Origin: an uncultured Erythrobacter sp.
GTDB lineage: Bacteria > Pseudomonadota > Alphaproteobacteria > Sphingomonadales > Sphingomonadaceae
Length of the DNA: 64,000 nucleotides
Reading direction: 5' to 3'
Assembly (NCBI GenBank): GCA_947499095.1
Contig: CANMMR010000008.1
Location: 1 to 64,000 of the forward strand
The notes under the pieces are model-generated. The model saw only the letters and a list, made by a program, of their open reading frames with translations. It did not search any database and had not been told where the DNA came from. This document shows positions 17,267-27,526 of this stretch, piece by piece (the stretch's first letter is position 1; each line of letters starts with the position of its first letter). Both the position numbers and the translations under genes were made by a program.

Positions 17267-17856
17267 CGAGGCGCGTTCGGCCCGACCCACAAGGCCCGCT
17301 CCACGAAGAATTGCGTCGGGGCGAAATCGGTGATCTCGGTCCATGGTAGGGCCCGCTCTTCGGCGAAGGCTATAAGCAAGCGGCGCGTCTCCGCCAGATC
17401 GCCCGAAGTGCCACCCTGTTTGTCGATGTTGTCGCAGTAGATTATCCCGCCCGACGCAAGATGCTGGGTGGCCAAACGCGCGCAGTCGTCTCGCCATGTC
17501 CCGTCGATCATGATGAGATCGAATTGCCGGCCGACCTCGATGGCAAGATAGGCTTCGCGGCTTTCGCACTGGCGCAATTCCGCGTTCTCCAGAGTCGCCA
17601 GGCGGCTGGAGCCTTCGGCGAACCACTCCGCGTCCCGTTCGATGCTGAGCACATGTCCGGCTCGCGCCGCATACCAGGCAGTCGACATGCCCGAACCCAA
17701 TTCGAGCACGCGTGAGGTCTTGGCAATGTGACGGTCGATAGCTTGCGCAGCGTCGTAGGAAATCCACGGCCGCTCGGGACGCTTGTCCAGGAGCTTGCGT
17801 GAAAGGCCGGTCAGGATTGCGTGTGGTCCGTTGCGGAGTAGCTTCGATAGCGTCAA
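17263..17856 (-). CDS. class I SAM-dependent methyltransferase
   Basis: A 197-residue protein with the SAM-binding motif RVLELGSGMSTAWYAARAGHVLSIERD (about 48-74), the acidic post-II loop and FDLIMIDGTWRDD (motif IV-like). GGIIYCDNID resembles the methyltransferase_24 family. The substrate is unknown. It overlaps the uvrD 3' end in convergent orientation. In other genomes such proteins are linked to polysaccharide or O-antigen modification, but the neighbours here give no clue. Confidence 0.75.
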   Translation of the reverse strand: MTLSKLLRNGPHAILTGLSRKLLDKRPERPWISYDAAQAIDRHIAKTSRVLELGSGMSTAWYAARAGHVLSIERDAEWFAEGSSRLATLENAELRQCESREAYLAIEVGRQFDLIMIDGTWRDDCARLATQHLASGGIIYCDNIDKQGGTSGDLAETRRLLIAFAEERALPWTEITDFAPTQFFVERALWVGPNAPR

Positions 17857-17967
17857 CCGCCACCCAATTGATCGCGAATTCGGGGCTGTCCACGACCGCG
17901 GCCCTGCCAGATATCCTGCAACACGCCCATCGAGGCGGCCTTGCAGCAGGCCTTAGTGGAGCAAAGG

Positions 17968-18795
17968 TCAGGCGTCGGCCTTGTCCGGTATTTTGTTTTT
18001 CGCCATCGTCGGTTCGTGGTAGCGCGCCTCCCACGGCCGCTTCAGTTCGCCCCAGAAACCGCGGGTGCCCTCCTCTATTCCGGTCTCGCAGTCGAGATAG
18101 GGAGCCGGGTTGCACCAGGTACCGAACAGCTTGTCCCACAGCGTGATGGTGTTGCCGTAATTGGTGCCCATCAGCCGCTCGTCGCGAATATGGTGCAAAC
18201 GGTGCGCTGCGGGAGAGATCAGGATTTCACCGAACATTCCCAGCGTCCAGGGTACGTCGGCATGAATGAAATGGCCCCAAGCGCTGCGGATCATCGCCGC
18301 GAGGAAGATGGCCCAGGCGGGCATACCGATCGCGATCACCAGTGTGAGGTCGAGGAAAAGCGAGATGATCTTCGCCACCGGATGCTTGCGCTGGACCGAA
18401 AGCCAATGGATCGCCGTATCTGCGTGGTGCGTCGCATGGAAACGCCACAAACCGCGATCATGCTCCAAGCGATGCCGCCAGTACGCGACGAAATCGATGA
18501 GAATGATGGCTACCAGCAAGACCGCCAACTCTGGAAGGCCTTCCCAAAATTCCCCGAAGCGCCCCTTGCCATCGAGAAAAGCCGTTAGGGCGGCTGCCGG
18601 GACGGCGAATAGCGGCAGGATCACAAGCGTATTGACGGCCGCGATGCCCAAGTTCGTTCGTGCCTCCACCCGGCACCGCTTCATTGCATCGACGATCGCC
18701 GATCGCTTGACCAGCACTGCAACCATTCCGAACACGGCGCCGTATATCGCCAAGTCGCGAAGAAACGACAGGATCGGTTGAGACAGGGCCGTCAT
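17968..18795 (-). CDS. sterol desaturase/fatty-acid hydroxylase family membrane protein
   Basis: A 275-residue integral membrane di-iron enzyme. The three histidine boxes are visible: HRLEH (about 110), HATHH (about 120) and HRLHH (about 199), with hydrophobic segments before and between them. Bacterial members hydroxylate carotenoids, sterol-like lipids or fatty acids. In this group a carotenoid or ornithine-lipid hydroxylase would be plausible, but the sequence alone does not decide. It lies between a methyltransferase and a helicase, both on the same strand. Confidence 0.83.
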   Translation of the reverse strand: MTALSQPILSFLRDLAIYGAVFGMVAVLVKRSAIVDAMKRCRVEARTNLGIAAVNTLVILPLFAVPAAALTAFLDGKGRFGEFWEGLPELAVLLVAIILIDFVAYWRHRLEHDRGLWRFHATHHADTAIHWLSVQRKHPVAKIISLFLDLTLVIAIGMPAWAIFLAAMIRSAWGHFIHADVPWTLGMFGEILISPAAHRLHHIRDERLMGTNYGNTITLWDKLFGTWCNPAPYLDCETGIEEGTRGFWGELKRPWEARYHEPTMAKNKIPDKADA

Positions 18796-18843
18796 CCGGC
18801 CCTCATGCCCGATCAGAGTAAAGCTTGGGTAAAGGCGCGATCG

Positions 18844-20220
<1,377 letters not shown>

Positions 20221-20347
20221 GCGCGTCAAAAGTGTCCCTGGATTAGGTGCCGGTCGCATGGCACAAGAATGCGCCATCGGCAGGCCGCGCCCTTTGCGGT
20301 TTCGGGCGGCAAAGTCAAGATAAGCGCGGCGTTGCGCGCCGGTTTGC

Positions 20348-20917
20348 CTAGTCGCGTGGCCGAACGGCAACGAGCCGGTTCATCTCGGAAATCCGGCACT
20401 TGGCACCTGCGCGCGACATCAGCCGGTCGCGATCGACACAGAGTTGGCCGTCGTCACTGCGCTCGACATAGAAGCCGAGATAGAAATCGCGTGGGCTACA
20501 AGCCTTTTCCAGCTGTGCGGAAATCAGGCTGCGGTCGCGCATATAGATGATGAGGCGGCTTCCGCGGTCGGACACGCCGACGATGCCATTGGCCGGGAGG
20601 CAATCGCCCATCGGCCGCTCTACCAATTGCGTCGCAACCGGTTGGCGCGGCAACTGCGAAAGCAGATTGCTCCGTGCGCGGCTAGGCTGAGGGTTGATCC
20701 GCAAGATCACACGGCGCTCGATCCGGACCTGGTTGGCGACCGGCGGCTCCGAGAGGTCCGCCAGCCCGTGCCATGGGGGCAGGCGTTCGGACATCTTGTG
20801 ACGCGACATCGGCCCGGCTTGTTCCTGCGCCTGCCGCGCGACCTCATCCGCCCGCACATCGTCGGATGTGGCTGCCAGCGGAAGCAGCAAGGAGAGGATG
20901 GCGGAAACAAATGGCAT
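20348..20917 (-). CDS. hypothetical secreted protein
   Basis: A 189-residue protein with a short signal peptide (MPFVSAILSLLLPLAATSDD). The mature part has a basic middle (VRIERRVILRINPQPSRAR) and a cysteine-containing end (EKACSPRDFYLGFYVERS, DGQLCVDRDRLMSR, AKCRISEMNRLVAVRPR) that might form disulfides in the periplasm. No catalytic motif was recognised. It is divergent from the FAD-oxidase gene and 127 bases upstream of rhlE. Confidence 0.7.
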   Translation of the reverse strand: MPFVSAILSLLLPLAATSDDVRADEVARQAQEQAGPMSRHKMSERLPPWHGLADLSEPPVANQVRIERRVILRINPQPSRARSNLLSQLPRQPVATQLVERPMGDCLPANGIVGVSDRGSRLIIYMRDRSLISAQLEKACSPRDFYLGFYVERSDDGQLCVDRDRLMSRAGAKCRISEMNRLVAVRPRD

Positions 20918-21077
20918 TGGCGCGTTCGGTCGGCTCCTGTACCGCGAAATACTCGCGGATCGCTCGTTAGCGACGGATGCCCCCTTGCCCCCATGCGCTT
21001 GAATATCCGCTTAATTGATCGTGGTCCGATAGCAAGGCAGTGGCGTTTGCCCGCCCACCTGTGGCAAGGATGCCCCG

Positions 21078-22526
21078 ATGTCCGATACGCAAGCCTTTAT
21101 CGCTGAAGCCGCCGGCCTGCTCGGGTCGCGCGGCTTCACCACCGATCCCGAACTGGTCACGCCATGGCTGACAGACTGGCGCGGTCGTTATACCGGCAGG
21201 GCGGTCGGCCTTGCTTCGCCTTCCTCCACAGAAGAAACCGCCGCCTTCGTCAAATTATGCGCTCGCTACGGCGTCCCGATCGTGCCGCAGGGCGGCAATA
21301 GCGGCATGTCCGGCGGAGCGACCCCCGATGAGAGCGGAGCGCAGGTCTTGCTGTCGCTGCGCCGCATGGACGCGATCCGCGAGCTCGATACGCGCGCCCG
21401 CCAGGTCACCTGCGATGCCGGGGTCATCCTCCAGACGCTACACGAAGCGGCAGAAGCCGAGCGCCTCCGTTTTCCCCTGACGCTCGGCGGGAAGGGTTCG
21501 GCCACCATCGGCGGGCTGATCTCGACCAATGCGGGCGGCACGCAAGTGCTGCGCCACGGCACGATGCGCGCGCAGGTGCTGGGGATCGAGGCGGTGCTGG
21601 CCGATGGTTCGGTCTTCGACGCGCTTACACCGCTCAAGAAGGACAATCGCGGCTTCGACCTCAAGCAGATGCTGATCGGATCGGAAGGAACGCTGGGTAT
21701 CGTCACAGCTGCGACGCTGCGCCTGCTTCCCGAGATCGCCGAGCGCATCGTCGCTTGGGCCGGTCTGCCGTCGATCGGGGCGGCACGCGAACTGTTGCTT
21801 CATTGCGAGGATGCTGCGGGCGATATGCTGGAAGGGTTTGAAGTGCTGCCGGCGCATTGCCTCGAATCCGTGCTGGCACATCTGTCGGATGCACGAGCTC
21901 CCCTCAGCGGAAACCATGCTTGGCATGCGCTGATAGAGCTGGTCGGCACCGCAGACGCCGAAGATGCGGTGCGGGGGGCTGCTGAAGCCATGCTCGCAGA
22001 CGCGTACGAGAAGGACTTGCTCGAGGACGCTGTGCTGGCCGCCAACGAAGCACAGGCCGATGCCTTCTGGCTGCTGCGCGATTCGATCGCACCCGCCGAA
22101 CGCGCGATCGGCCCGGCGATGCAGCACGACATCTCGGTGCCCGTCGCGTCGATGGCGAAATTCGTCGAAGAAGCCAGCCCGCAGGTCGAGGCGAAATTTC
22201 CCGGCACACGCGCCGTCGGCTTCGGCCATCTCGGCGACGGCAATTTCCACTTCCATGTGCTCGCCCCGGCGGGTGCCACCCGTGGCGAATGGGAAGCCGA
22301 CGAGGGCAAGCGCGTCAGCGCCTTCGTTCACGACCTCGTCGACGAATTCGGCGGTTCGATCAGCGCCGAGCACGGGATCGGGCAAGTGAAACGCGACGAG
22401 CTGGGCAGACTTGGCGACCCCGTCGCGCTTGCCATGATGCGCCGCGTCAAGCAGGCGCTCGACCCCGATGGTCTGCTCAACCCGGGCAAGCTTGTGCCGC
22501 TTGCGAAAGACCACTCGACCGCTTAA
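21078..22526 (+). CDS. FAD-binding oxidoreductase, GlcD/D-lactate dehydrogenase-like
   Basis: A 482-residue flavoprotein of the FAD-linked oxidase C family. The FAD-binding loop PQGGNSGMSGGATPD (about 72-86), GGLISTNAGGTQVLRHGTMR and LIGSEGTLGIVTAATLRLLPE are typical. The C-terminal half ends with ISAEHGIGQVKRDELGRLGD and LDPDGLLNPGKLV. Relatives oxidise D-lactate, glycolate or D-2-hydroxyglutarate. The substrate cannot be settled here. It has no partner subunits next to it and precedes sapC by 67 bases. Confidence 0.88.
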   Translation: MSDTQAFIAEAAGLLGSRGFTTDPELVTPWLTDWRGRYTGRAVGLASPSSTEETAAFVKLCARYGVPIVPQGGNSGMSGGATPDESGAQVLLSLRRMDAIRELDTRARQVTCDAGVILQTLHEAAEAERLRFPLTLGGKGSATIGGLISTNAGGTQVLRHGTMRAQVLGIEAVLADGSVFDALTPLKKDNRGFDLKQMLIGSEGTLGIVTAATLRLLPEIAERIVAWAGLPSIGAARELLLHCEDAAGDMLEGFEVLPAHCLESVLAHLSDARAPLSGNHAWHALIELVGTADAEDAVRGAAEAMLADAYEKDLLEDAVLAANEAQADAFWLLRDSIAPAERAIGPAMQHDISVPVASMAKFVEEASPQVEAKFPGTRAVGFGHLGDGNFHFHVLAPAGATRGEWEADEGKRVSAFVHDLVDEFGGSISAEHGIGQVKRDELGRLGDPVALAMMRRVKQALDPDGLLNPGKLVPLAKDHSTA

Positions 22527-22593
22527 AGCGCTGCGCACCACGCGCGCGTGCCCAGGCGCATGCCCGTCCATTCCTTTTTTTCGGAGAGTTTCC

Positions 22594-23391
22594 ATGGCCA
22601 GCGCGCCGCAGCCGAACCTGCCCCTCTTTTACAACGATTTGATGCCGCTCAACAGCAACGATCACGAGGACCTGAAGACGCGCCCGGTCGATCTGGCTCC
22701 GTGGCTTTCGAAGCAGCATGCCGTTCCGCTGACCGTCGACGAGTTCGTTCAGGCGCAGCGCCAGCTTCCCATCGTCTTCTCTGCCGGGGACAGCCCGCTC
22801 CCGCTGGCGCTATTTGCGCTCAACGAAGGCGTGAACACCTATGTCGACGAAACCGGCAAGGTCACCGAACCCGTATATCTTCCGGCATATATTCGCCGCT
22901 ATCCCTTCATGCTCGCCCGCCTGCGTCCCGACGCCGAAGAATTGTCGCTCTGCTTCGATCCCACCGCCGATTCGGTCGGCGAGTTCGACGACGGCGAGCG
23001 TCTGTTCGACGACAAGGAGCCGAGCCAGGCGACCAAGCGCATCCTCGAATTCTGCGAGAGCTTCGAACAAGCCGGCCAGCGCACGCAGGCCTTCATGACC
23101 GAGATCAAGGACGCGGGCCTGCTGATGGACGGCGAAGTTGCGATCCAGCGCCCTGGCGAAGACAAGCCCTTCATCTATCGCGGCTTCCAGATGGTCAATG
23201 CAGAGAAACTGCGCGAGCTGCGCGGCGACCAGCTGCGCAAGTGGAACGAGAGCGGGCTGTTGCAGCTCATCTTCGCCCACCTCTTCTCGCTCGAACAAAT
23301 GCGCGTGCTGTTTGCGCGCCAGACCAACCAGGGCACCGCACCGCAGCCGCAGGCTCAGCTGAACGGTGTGGACGGGGCCACCACTGCCTGA
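22594..23391 (+). CDS. SapC family protein
   Basis: A 265-residue protein matching the SapC family (PF07277), named from a Campylobacter S-layer locus. Recognisable blocks are LPLFYNDLMPLNSNDHEDL near the N-terminus, IVFSAGDSPLPLALFAL, TYVDETGKVTEPVYLPAYIRRYPFML and the C-terminal FQMVNAEKLRELRGDQLRKW. No signal peptide or membrane segment is visible. Function is not firmly known; many alphaproteobacterial copies sit near transport or polymer genes. The start at 22594 has GGAGAG upstream. The following peptidase gene overlaps its 3' end. Confidence 0.88.
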   Translation: MASAPQPNLPLFYNDLMPLNSNDHEDLKTRPVDLAPWLSKQHAVPLTVDEFVQAQRQLPIVFSAGDSPLPLALFALNEGVNTYVDETGKVTEPVYLPAYIRRYPFMLARLRPDAEELSLCFDPTADSVGEFDDGERLFDDKEPSQATKRILEFCESFEQAGQRTQAFMTEIKDAGLLMDGEVAIQRPGEDKPFIYRGFQMVNAEKLRELRGDQLRKWNESGLLQLIFAHLFSLEQMRVLFARQTNQGTAPQPQAQLNGVDGATTA

Positions 23392-24379
23392 TTGGCGCAA
23401 TATATGGGGGGCGGTCGGGCTTGGCCTGGCCGCCCTTTTTGCTGCGCCGAATGCAGCGACAGCCAAGGATGCCGAAGCCACTGAGCGCGAATACCACCCC
23501 CTCGAAGTCTTCCAGCTGCGCGAGGATTTGCTGTTCCGAGTCGGTTATCGGCTGGCGACGGCCAATGCCCAATTTTGCGATACGACGCTCCCGGTGTCCG
23601 GGATGCTGCTCCACGACGCGGAGGCCTATGGCGAGCCCGCAGCCGTGCGCTATCTCTTCGGGCTGACGGGCGATCTCGGCGTGCAATCGGTGGCGCCCGG
23701 CTCCCCTGCGGAACAGGCAGGACTGAGGCGAAACGATACAATTTCCGCAATCGGCGGTCAGGCGATCTCGGCACGCTGGCAACCGACCAAGCCCGGCTGG
23801 CAGCGCGGGCACAAAATCCGCGATTACATCGATGGCGAGTTGGCTGCCGGATCCCTCGATCTCGACTGGTTCGATGGCGAGGGAGACTCTCGCAATACCA
23901 CGCTCACCCCGGTCCTGGCCTGCGCCTCGCGCTTCGAGCTGCTCACCAATTCCGCCAAGGCCAGCGCCGATGGCGAACGCGTACTTGTGGGTGAAAACTT
24001 CCCCGGCTTCGCCTATGCCGAAGACGAATTCGCCGCGCTGATTGCGCATGAGATGGCGCACAACCTGCTCGGCCATCTCGATTATTTCGAGGAGAGCGGT
24101 CGAAAGCGCAGCCTCGTCCGTCTGAGCGAGCGCGAAGCCGATCGCCTGATGCCCTGGCTGCTCGCCAATGCAGGTTACGATCCGGCGGCGGCCGCCCGCT
24201 TCATGAGGCTGTGGGGCCCGCGCCATGGCGGCTGGATTTTCCGCAAGCGCACGCACGACGGCTGGGACGAGCGGGTCGAATTTATCGAAGCCGAACTCCC
24301 GCTGATCGCGGCATCACGGGCGGAGACCGGCAAGGCGGACTGGCGCACCCAGTTCACTCGGTTGCTGCCGCCGCAATAG
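23366..24379 (+). CDS. PDZ-domain zinc metallopeptidase, M48-like
   Basis: A 337-residue envelope protein with an N-terminal hydrophobic signal (about 10-32). A PDZ-like segment (VQSVAPGSPAEQAGLRRNDTISAIGG, about 111-136) is followed by the zinc-peptidase motif HEMAHN (about 228-233) and a downstream EREADRL that fits the third zinc ligand of gluzincins. The PDZ-before-protease order suggests substrate recognition in periplasmic quality control. The start is GTG at 23366, overlapping sapC by 26 bases; no good ribosome-binding site decides it. Confidence 0.8.
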   Translation: MWTGPPLPDWRNIWGAVGLGLAALFAAPNAATAKDAEATEREYHPLEVFQLREDLLFRVGYRLATANAQFCDTTLPVSGMLLHDAEAYGEPAAVRYLFGLTGDLGVQSVAPGSPAEQAGLRRNDTISAIGGQAISARWQPTKPGWQRGHKIRDYIDGELAAGSLDLDWFDGEGDSRNTTLTPVLACASRFELLTNSAKASADGERVLVGENFPGFAYAEDEFAALIAHEMAHNLLGHLDYFEESGRKRSLVRLSEREADRLMPWLLANAGYDPAAAARFMRLWGPRHGGWIFRKRTHDGWDERVEFIEAELPLIAASRAETGKADWRTQFTRLLPPQ

Positions 24380-24455
24380 GTGGCATCGTGGCGGATATTC
24401 GCCCTCATACCTTTTCCTTGTGGGCCACTTCTGCCAATCCTGTCTTGAGGAGCGA

Positions 24456-25496
24456 ATGATGGGCGAGATCGTGCCGGTTGTATTGTGTGGCGGGAGCGGA
24501 ACGCGGCTCTGGCCGCGCAGTCGCGCGGCGCGGCCCAAGCCCTTCATTCCCCTGCTTGGTGAAAACACGCTCTATCAGGCAACCTTAGAGCGGTGCGCGG
24601 ATCGCAGCATCTTCGGCGCGCCGATCGTGGTCGTGGGAGAGAAGCATCTCGAATTTGCGCGACCCCAAGCGGCGGCAATTGCGCGCGATGTCCATTTCAT
24701 CGTCGAACCGATGGGCCGCAACACGGCGCCTGCGATCGCGCTGGCGGCGCACGCGCTGGACCCGGACAAGATCATGCTGGTGTGCCCGAGCGATCACCAC
24801 ATTCGCGACTCTGCGGCGTTCACCGTGGCAGCACAGTCAGCTGCCGCTCTCGCGGGGCAAGATTGGCTGGTGTCCTTCGGCATCGAGGCGACCGCGCCAG
24901 AAACCGGCTATGGCTACATCCGCCGCGGCGAAGCGCTCGCGGATGGCTTCCGTGTCCACAGCTTCGTGGAAAAGCCGGACCTCGAGAAAGCGATGAAGTT
25001 CCTCTCGCAAGGCGATTATGCGTGGAATGGGGGCATCTTCGCCTTTCGCGCCGGTCACTTCCTCGCCGAACTGGAGCGGCATCGTCCGGACCTCGCTGCG
25101 CAGGTGAAGGCGGCTTTCGACGCACACGCCGTCGATGGCGATGTCTTGCGTCCCGATGCAGAGCTGTTCGCGGCGATCGACGGCGATTCTGTCGATTACG
25201 CGGTTATGGAAAATACCGACCGCGCCGCGATGGTCGATGCCGCGATGGGCTGGTCGGATATCGGAAACTGGGATGCCCTGTTGCAAAAGCGCGACCCCGA
25301 CGATGCCGCGAACGTGATTCTCGGCGATGGCGAGATTATCGGCGCGAGCGGAACGATGATCGACAGCGACGGGCCCCATGTCACAGTCGTGGGCGCAGAC
25401 AACATCGTGGTCGTGGTCGATGGGGACGACATTCTCGTCACTGCGCGCGACGCCGTCCAGCGCGTCGGCGAAGCCAGCCGGTGCAAGGCCCAATGA
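24456..25496 (+). CDS. manC: mannose-1-phosphate guanylyltransferase
   Basis: This enzyme makes GDP-mannose from GTP and mannose-1-phosphate. The 346-residue protein has the nucleotidyltransferase signature VLCGGSGTRLWPRSRAA near the N-terminus, FIVEPMGRNTAPA, the sugar-binding FVEKPD and WNGGIFAF. It is the single-domain form, without the C-terminal isomerase domain of AlgA/ManC fusions; the next gene supplies the isomerase. The start at 24456 is behind GAGGAGCGA; the adjacent ATG at 24459 is equally possible. Confidence 0.93.
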   Translation: MMGEIVPVVLCGGSGTRLWPRSRAARPKPFIPLLGENTLYQATLERCADRSIFGAPIVVVGEKHLEFARPQAAAIARDVHFIVEPMGRNTAPAIALAAHALDPDKIMLVCPSDHHIRDSAAFTVAAQSAAALAGQDWLVSFGIEATAPETGYGYIRRGEALADGFRVHSFVEKPDLEKAMKFLSQGDYAWNGGIFAFRAGHFLAELERHRPDLAAQVKAAFDAHAVDGDVLRPDAELFAAIDGDSVDYAVMENTDRAAMVDAAMGWSDIGNWDALLQKRDPDDAANVILGDGEIIGASGTMIDSDGPHVTVVGADNIVVVVDGDDILVTARDAVQRVGEASRCKAQ

Positions 25497-26293
25497 TCCG
25501 TAAGCTGCCACATCGTTTTGTCGAGAAGATCTGGGGCGTGGACCGGCTACCGTCCCCCTTCCCCCATCCGTCCGCCGATCGCATCGGCGAGGTCTGGTTC
25601 GATCCGCCGGAAGAGCTGCCGCAATTGCTCGTCAAATATATCTTCACCAGCGAGCGCCTGTCGGTGCAGGCCCATCCGGACGATAACCAGGCCGAGGCGA
25701 TGGGCGCTGGCCGCGCCGGCAAGAGCGAGTGCTGGGTCATCCTCGATGCGGAACCGGGCGCCACGATCGCCGTCGGCTTTCATAGGGAGATAGCGCGCGA
25801 CGCCCTCCGCGAGGCAGCTCTCGATGGCTCGATCGTCGATCACCTCGTCTGGCACGAGGTCGAGGCAGGCGACGCGTTCTTCATTCCCGCTGGAACGGTC
25901 CACGCAATCGGCGGCGGGGTTTCGCTGATCGAAGTGCAGCAAAACAGCGATGTCACGTTTCGCCTGTTCGATTACGGCCGCCCACGTGAATTACATCTCG
26001 ATGAGGGCATGCAAATCGCGGATACAGGGCCCTATCCGCCATCGCTTCGCCGAAGACTGGAGGGAGACGGCGGGATGCTCGTCGACGGCCCGCACTTCCG
26101 CCTTTTTTATGCGAAAGGTGCAAACCGCCCGGCAGGGCTGGGTGACGGTCCGGCACTCGTCATTCCATTCTCCGGCGAAGTGCTCATCGACGATGAGAGC
26201 CTTGAATGCGGAGAGTGCGCACTCGTTTCGGACCTTTCCGACGCGGCGCTTGGCGGCACGGGGATCGCGCTGATCGCCCAGCCCGCGCGATAG
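25493..26293 (+). CDS. manA: mannose-6-phosphate isomerase, class I
   Basis: A short (266-residue) type I phosphomannose isomerase that interconverts fructose-6-P and mannose-6-P. The zinc ligands are visible in QAHPDDNQAE (about 61-70), the conserved H in VHAIGGGVSLIEVQQNSD and the catalytic Arg region DYGRPRELH. It overlaps manC (ATGA), so the two make a GDP-mannose supply unit. The exopolysaccharide cluster lies about 5 kb downstream and could use this pool. A structured RNA and a terminator follow. Confidence 0.92.
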   Translation: MIRKLPHRFVEKIWGVDRLPSPFPHPSADRIGEVWFDPPEELPQLLVKYIFTSERLSVQAHPDDNQAEAMGAGRAGKSECWVILDAEPGATIAVGFHREIARDALREAALDGSIVDHLVWHEVEAGDAFFIPAGTVHAIGGGVSLIEVQQNSDVTFRLFDYGRPRELHLDEGMQIADTGPYPPSLRRRLEGDGGMLVDGPHFRLFYAKGANRPAGLGDGPALVIPFSGEVLIDDESLECGECALVSDLSDAALGGTGIALIAQPAR

Positions 26294-26353
26294 GGCGGAC
26301 GAACTGCCCCGATTCTGCGCCGGACGACGCGCGTTTCGCCGCAAAAACTATCT

Positions 26354-26487
26354 TGAAAGTGCTGCCCCAATTCCCACTTTCAGTGTGTCGGGCAGTGTTC
26401 CCCTCATAGCCTGCCCGATTGGTGCACGCGAGTGCACCTCCTCCCTGAACCTTGGCCACCCCGTGAACTTCACGCGGGGTGGTTTTT
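26354..26487 (+). ncRNA. candidate small RNA with CCUCCUCCC anti-Shine-Dalgarno motif
   Basis: Downstream of manA a run of hairpins ends in an intrinsic terminator. They are TGAAAGTG/CACTTTCA (26354-26382), CGGGCAG/CTGCCCG (26389-26417), GGTGCAC/GTGCACC (26421-26438) and the terminator stem (26456-26482), followed by six T. Between the last two lies CCTCCTCCC (26437-26445), the unpaired motif of several alphaproteobacterial trans-acting sRNAs (for example the Rhodobacter CcsR RNAs and Sinorhizobium alpha-r families), which pairs with ribosome-binding sites. The 5' end is uncertain: TTGAAA (26353-26358) with ACTTTC 17 bp on could be a weak promoter starting at about 26388, or the RNA may be cut from the manC-manA transcript. 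Confidence 0.55.
26456..26487 (+). terminator. Rho-independent terminator
   Basis: CCACCCCG / CGGGGTGG stem followed by TTTTTTCTT. It would end both the manC-manA transcript and the candidate small RNA. It also abuts the 3' end of the convergent N-formylglutamate amidohydrolase gene. Confidence 0.88.
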
Positions 26488-26493
26488 TCTTGC

Positions 26494-27417
26494 CTACTCG
26501 GCTGCCTGGCGCGTTTTTCTTCCGTGCCGGCCCATCGCTTCGACCTCGTGTGCGAGCGTCCTGACTAGCCCCGATACGAGGCGAGCGATCCCAGGCAGTC
26601 TGGCGCTCGGCCGATCGAGGCGCGCATCAAGATAGATACTGCGGCAAACTTCCAGTTGGATCGCTTGAATGCCCCTTCGTGGCTGGCCGTAGCGGTCGAG
26701 CATGTGGCCGCCGGCATAAGGGCGATTGTGGGCCACTCTGCGGCCCTGTCCGCTGAGATAGCGCAAAGCCAGATCGGCCAGTCCGCCGTCGCATGATGCG
26801 CCGAAACGGTCGCCGACCACGAACTCGGCCGCTTCCTCTCCCTGTGCGGGCGGCCTGAGCGGCGGCATCGAATGCAGATCGAGCAGCAAGGCTACTCCGA
26901 AACGGTCGCGCAGCGCCTCCAACTCCCTCCCGAGCGCGCTATGATAGGGAGTGTAGATAGCCTCGATCCGCACGTCGATTTCCACTCGCGTCATCGGCGA
27001 GCGCCAGATTTCGCCAATGCCGGGGATGCGACGCGGCACCAGGCCCAGCCCGCTGCGTGCGCGGCGATTGAACTGCGAATGGCGCGGCCCGCGCGGTCTT
27101 GCGCCGCTCACCATGCTCCAGTCGATATCGTCGACCGCGCGATTGAGATCGAGCATCGCGCGAGGCGCATGTGCCTGAAGGAATGTCGCCCCGACATCCT
27201 GCGAAACCAGCTCGCCGATCCGGGCGACATGTCGATCCTCGAGCCGTGGGCAAGTCTCAACGGGATTGCGCATTTTTGCGAGCAACGAAGGCGGATAGAT
27301 CTGCCCATCGTGAGGGACTGCAATCAATACAGGCAAGTCGAGCCGGGCGGGACGCCAGAGTGTAAAGGCTGGCGCAGCCGAGCTTCCGGGGATTGTGCCG
27401 CCGGTTTCCTTAATCAT
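26494..27417 (-). CDS. N-formylglutamate amidohydrolase family protein
   Basis: A 307-residue zinc hydrolase of the HutG/N-formylglutamate amidohydrolase family. Typical blocks are VLIAVPHDGQIYP (metal-binding region, about 30-42), RLEDRHVARIGEL, APRAMLDLNRA, LLLDLHSMPP (metal ligands) and GVRI-like GIQAIQLEVCRSIYLD near the end. Family members deformylate N-formylglutamate in histidine degradation. No hut genes are adjacent, so the actual substrate is open. It ends against the terminator of the opposite strand. Confidence 0.87.
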   Translation of the reverse strand: MIKETGGTIPGSSAAPAFTLWRPARLDLPVLIAVPHDGQIYPPSLLAKMRNPVETCPRLEDRHVARIGELVSQDVGATFLQAHAPRAMLDLNRAVDDIDWSMVSGARPRGPRHSQFNRRARSGLGLVPRRIPGIGEIWRSPMTRVEIDVRIEAIYTPYHSALGRELEALRDRFGVALLLDLHSMPPLRPPAQGEEAAEFVVGDRFGASCDGGLADLALRYLSGQGRRVAHNRPYAGGHMLDRYGQPRRGIQAIQLEVCRSIYLDARLDRPSARLPGIARLVSGLVRTLAHEVEAMGRHGRKTRQAAE

Positions 27418-27466
27418 TGGATTGGGATCGTCGATTCAATCTCTCCGCCGTCATGGATTTGCACCA

Positions 27467-27503
27467 TAAAAAAATCGGGGGTCGAGGCATAGCCCCGACC
27501 CCC
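27467..27503 (-). terminator. Rho-independent terminator of the RTX protease gene
   Basis: On the minus strand GGGGGTCG pairs with CGACCCCC around a short loop and is followed by a T-rich run (complement of the seven A at 27468-27474). It lies just past the stop codon of the protease gene. Confidence 0.9.
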
Positions 27504-27526
27504 GCAATCCTCGCCTCTGTAGCTGA

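Noticed and set aside
24456..26293. manC-manA as part of the main exopolysaccharide operon
   Set aside because: It is on the other strand, ends at a strong terminator and is separated by the RTX protease, cpdR and a tRNA. A functional link is possible but not an operon.
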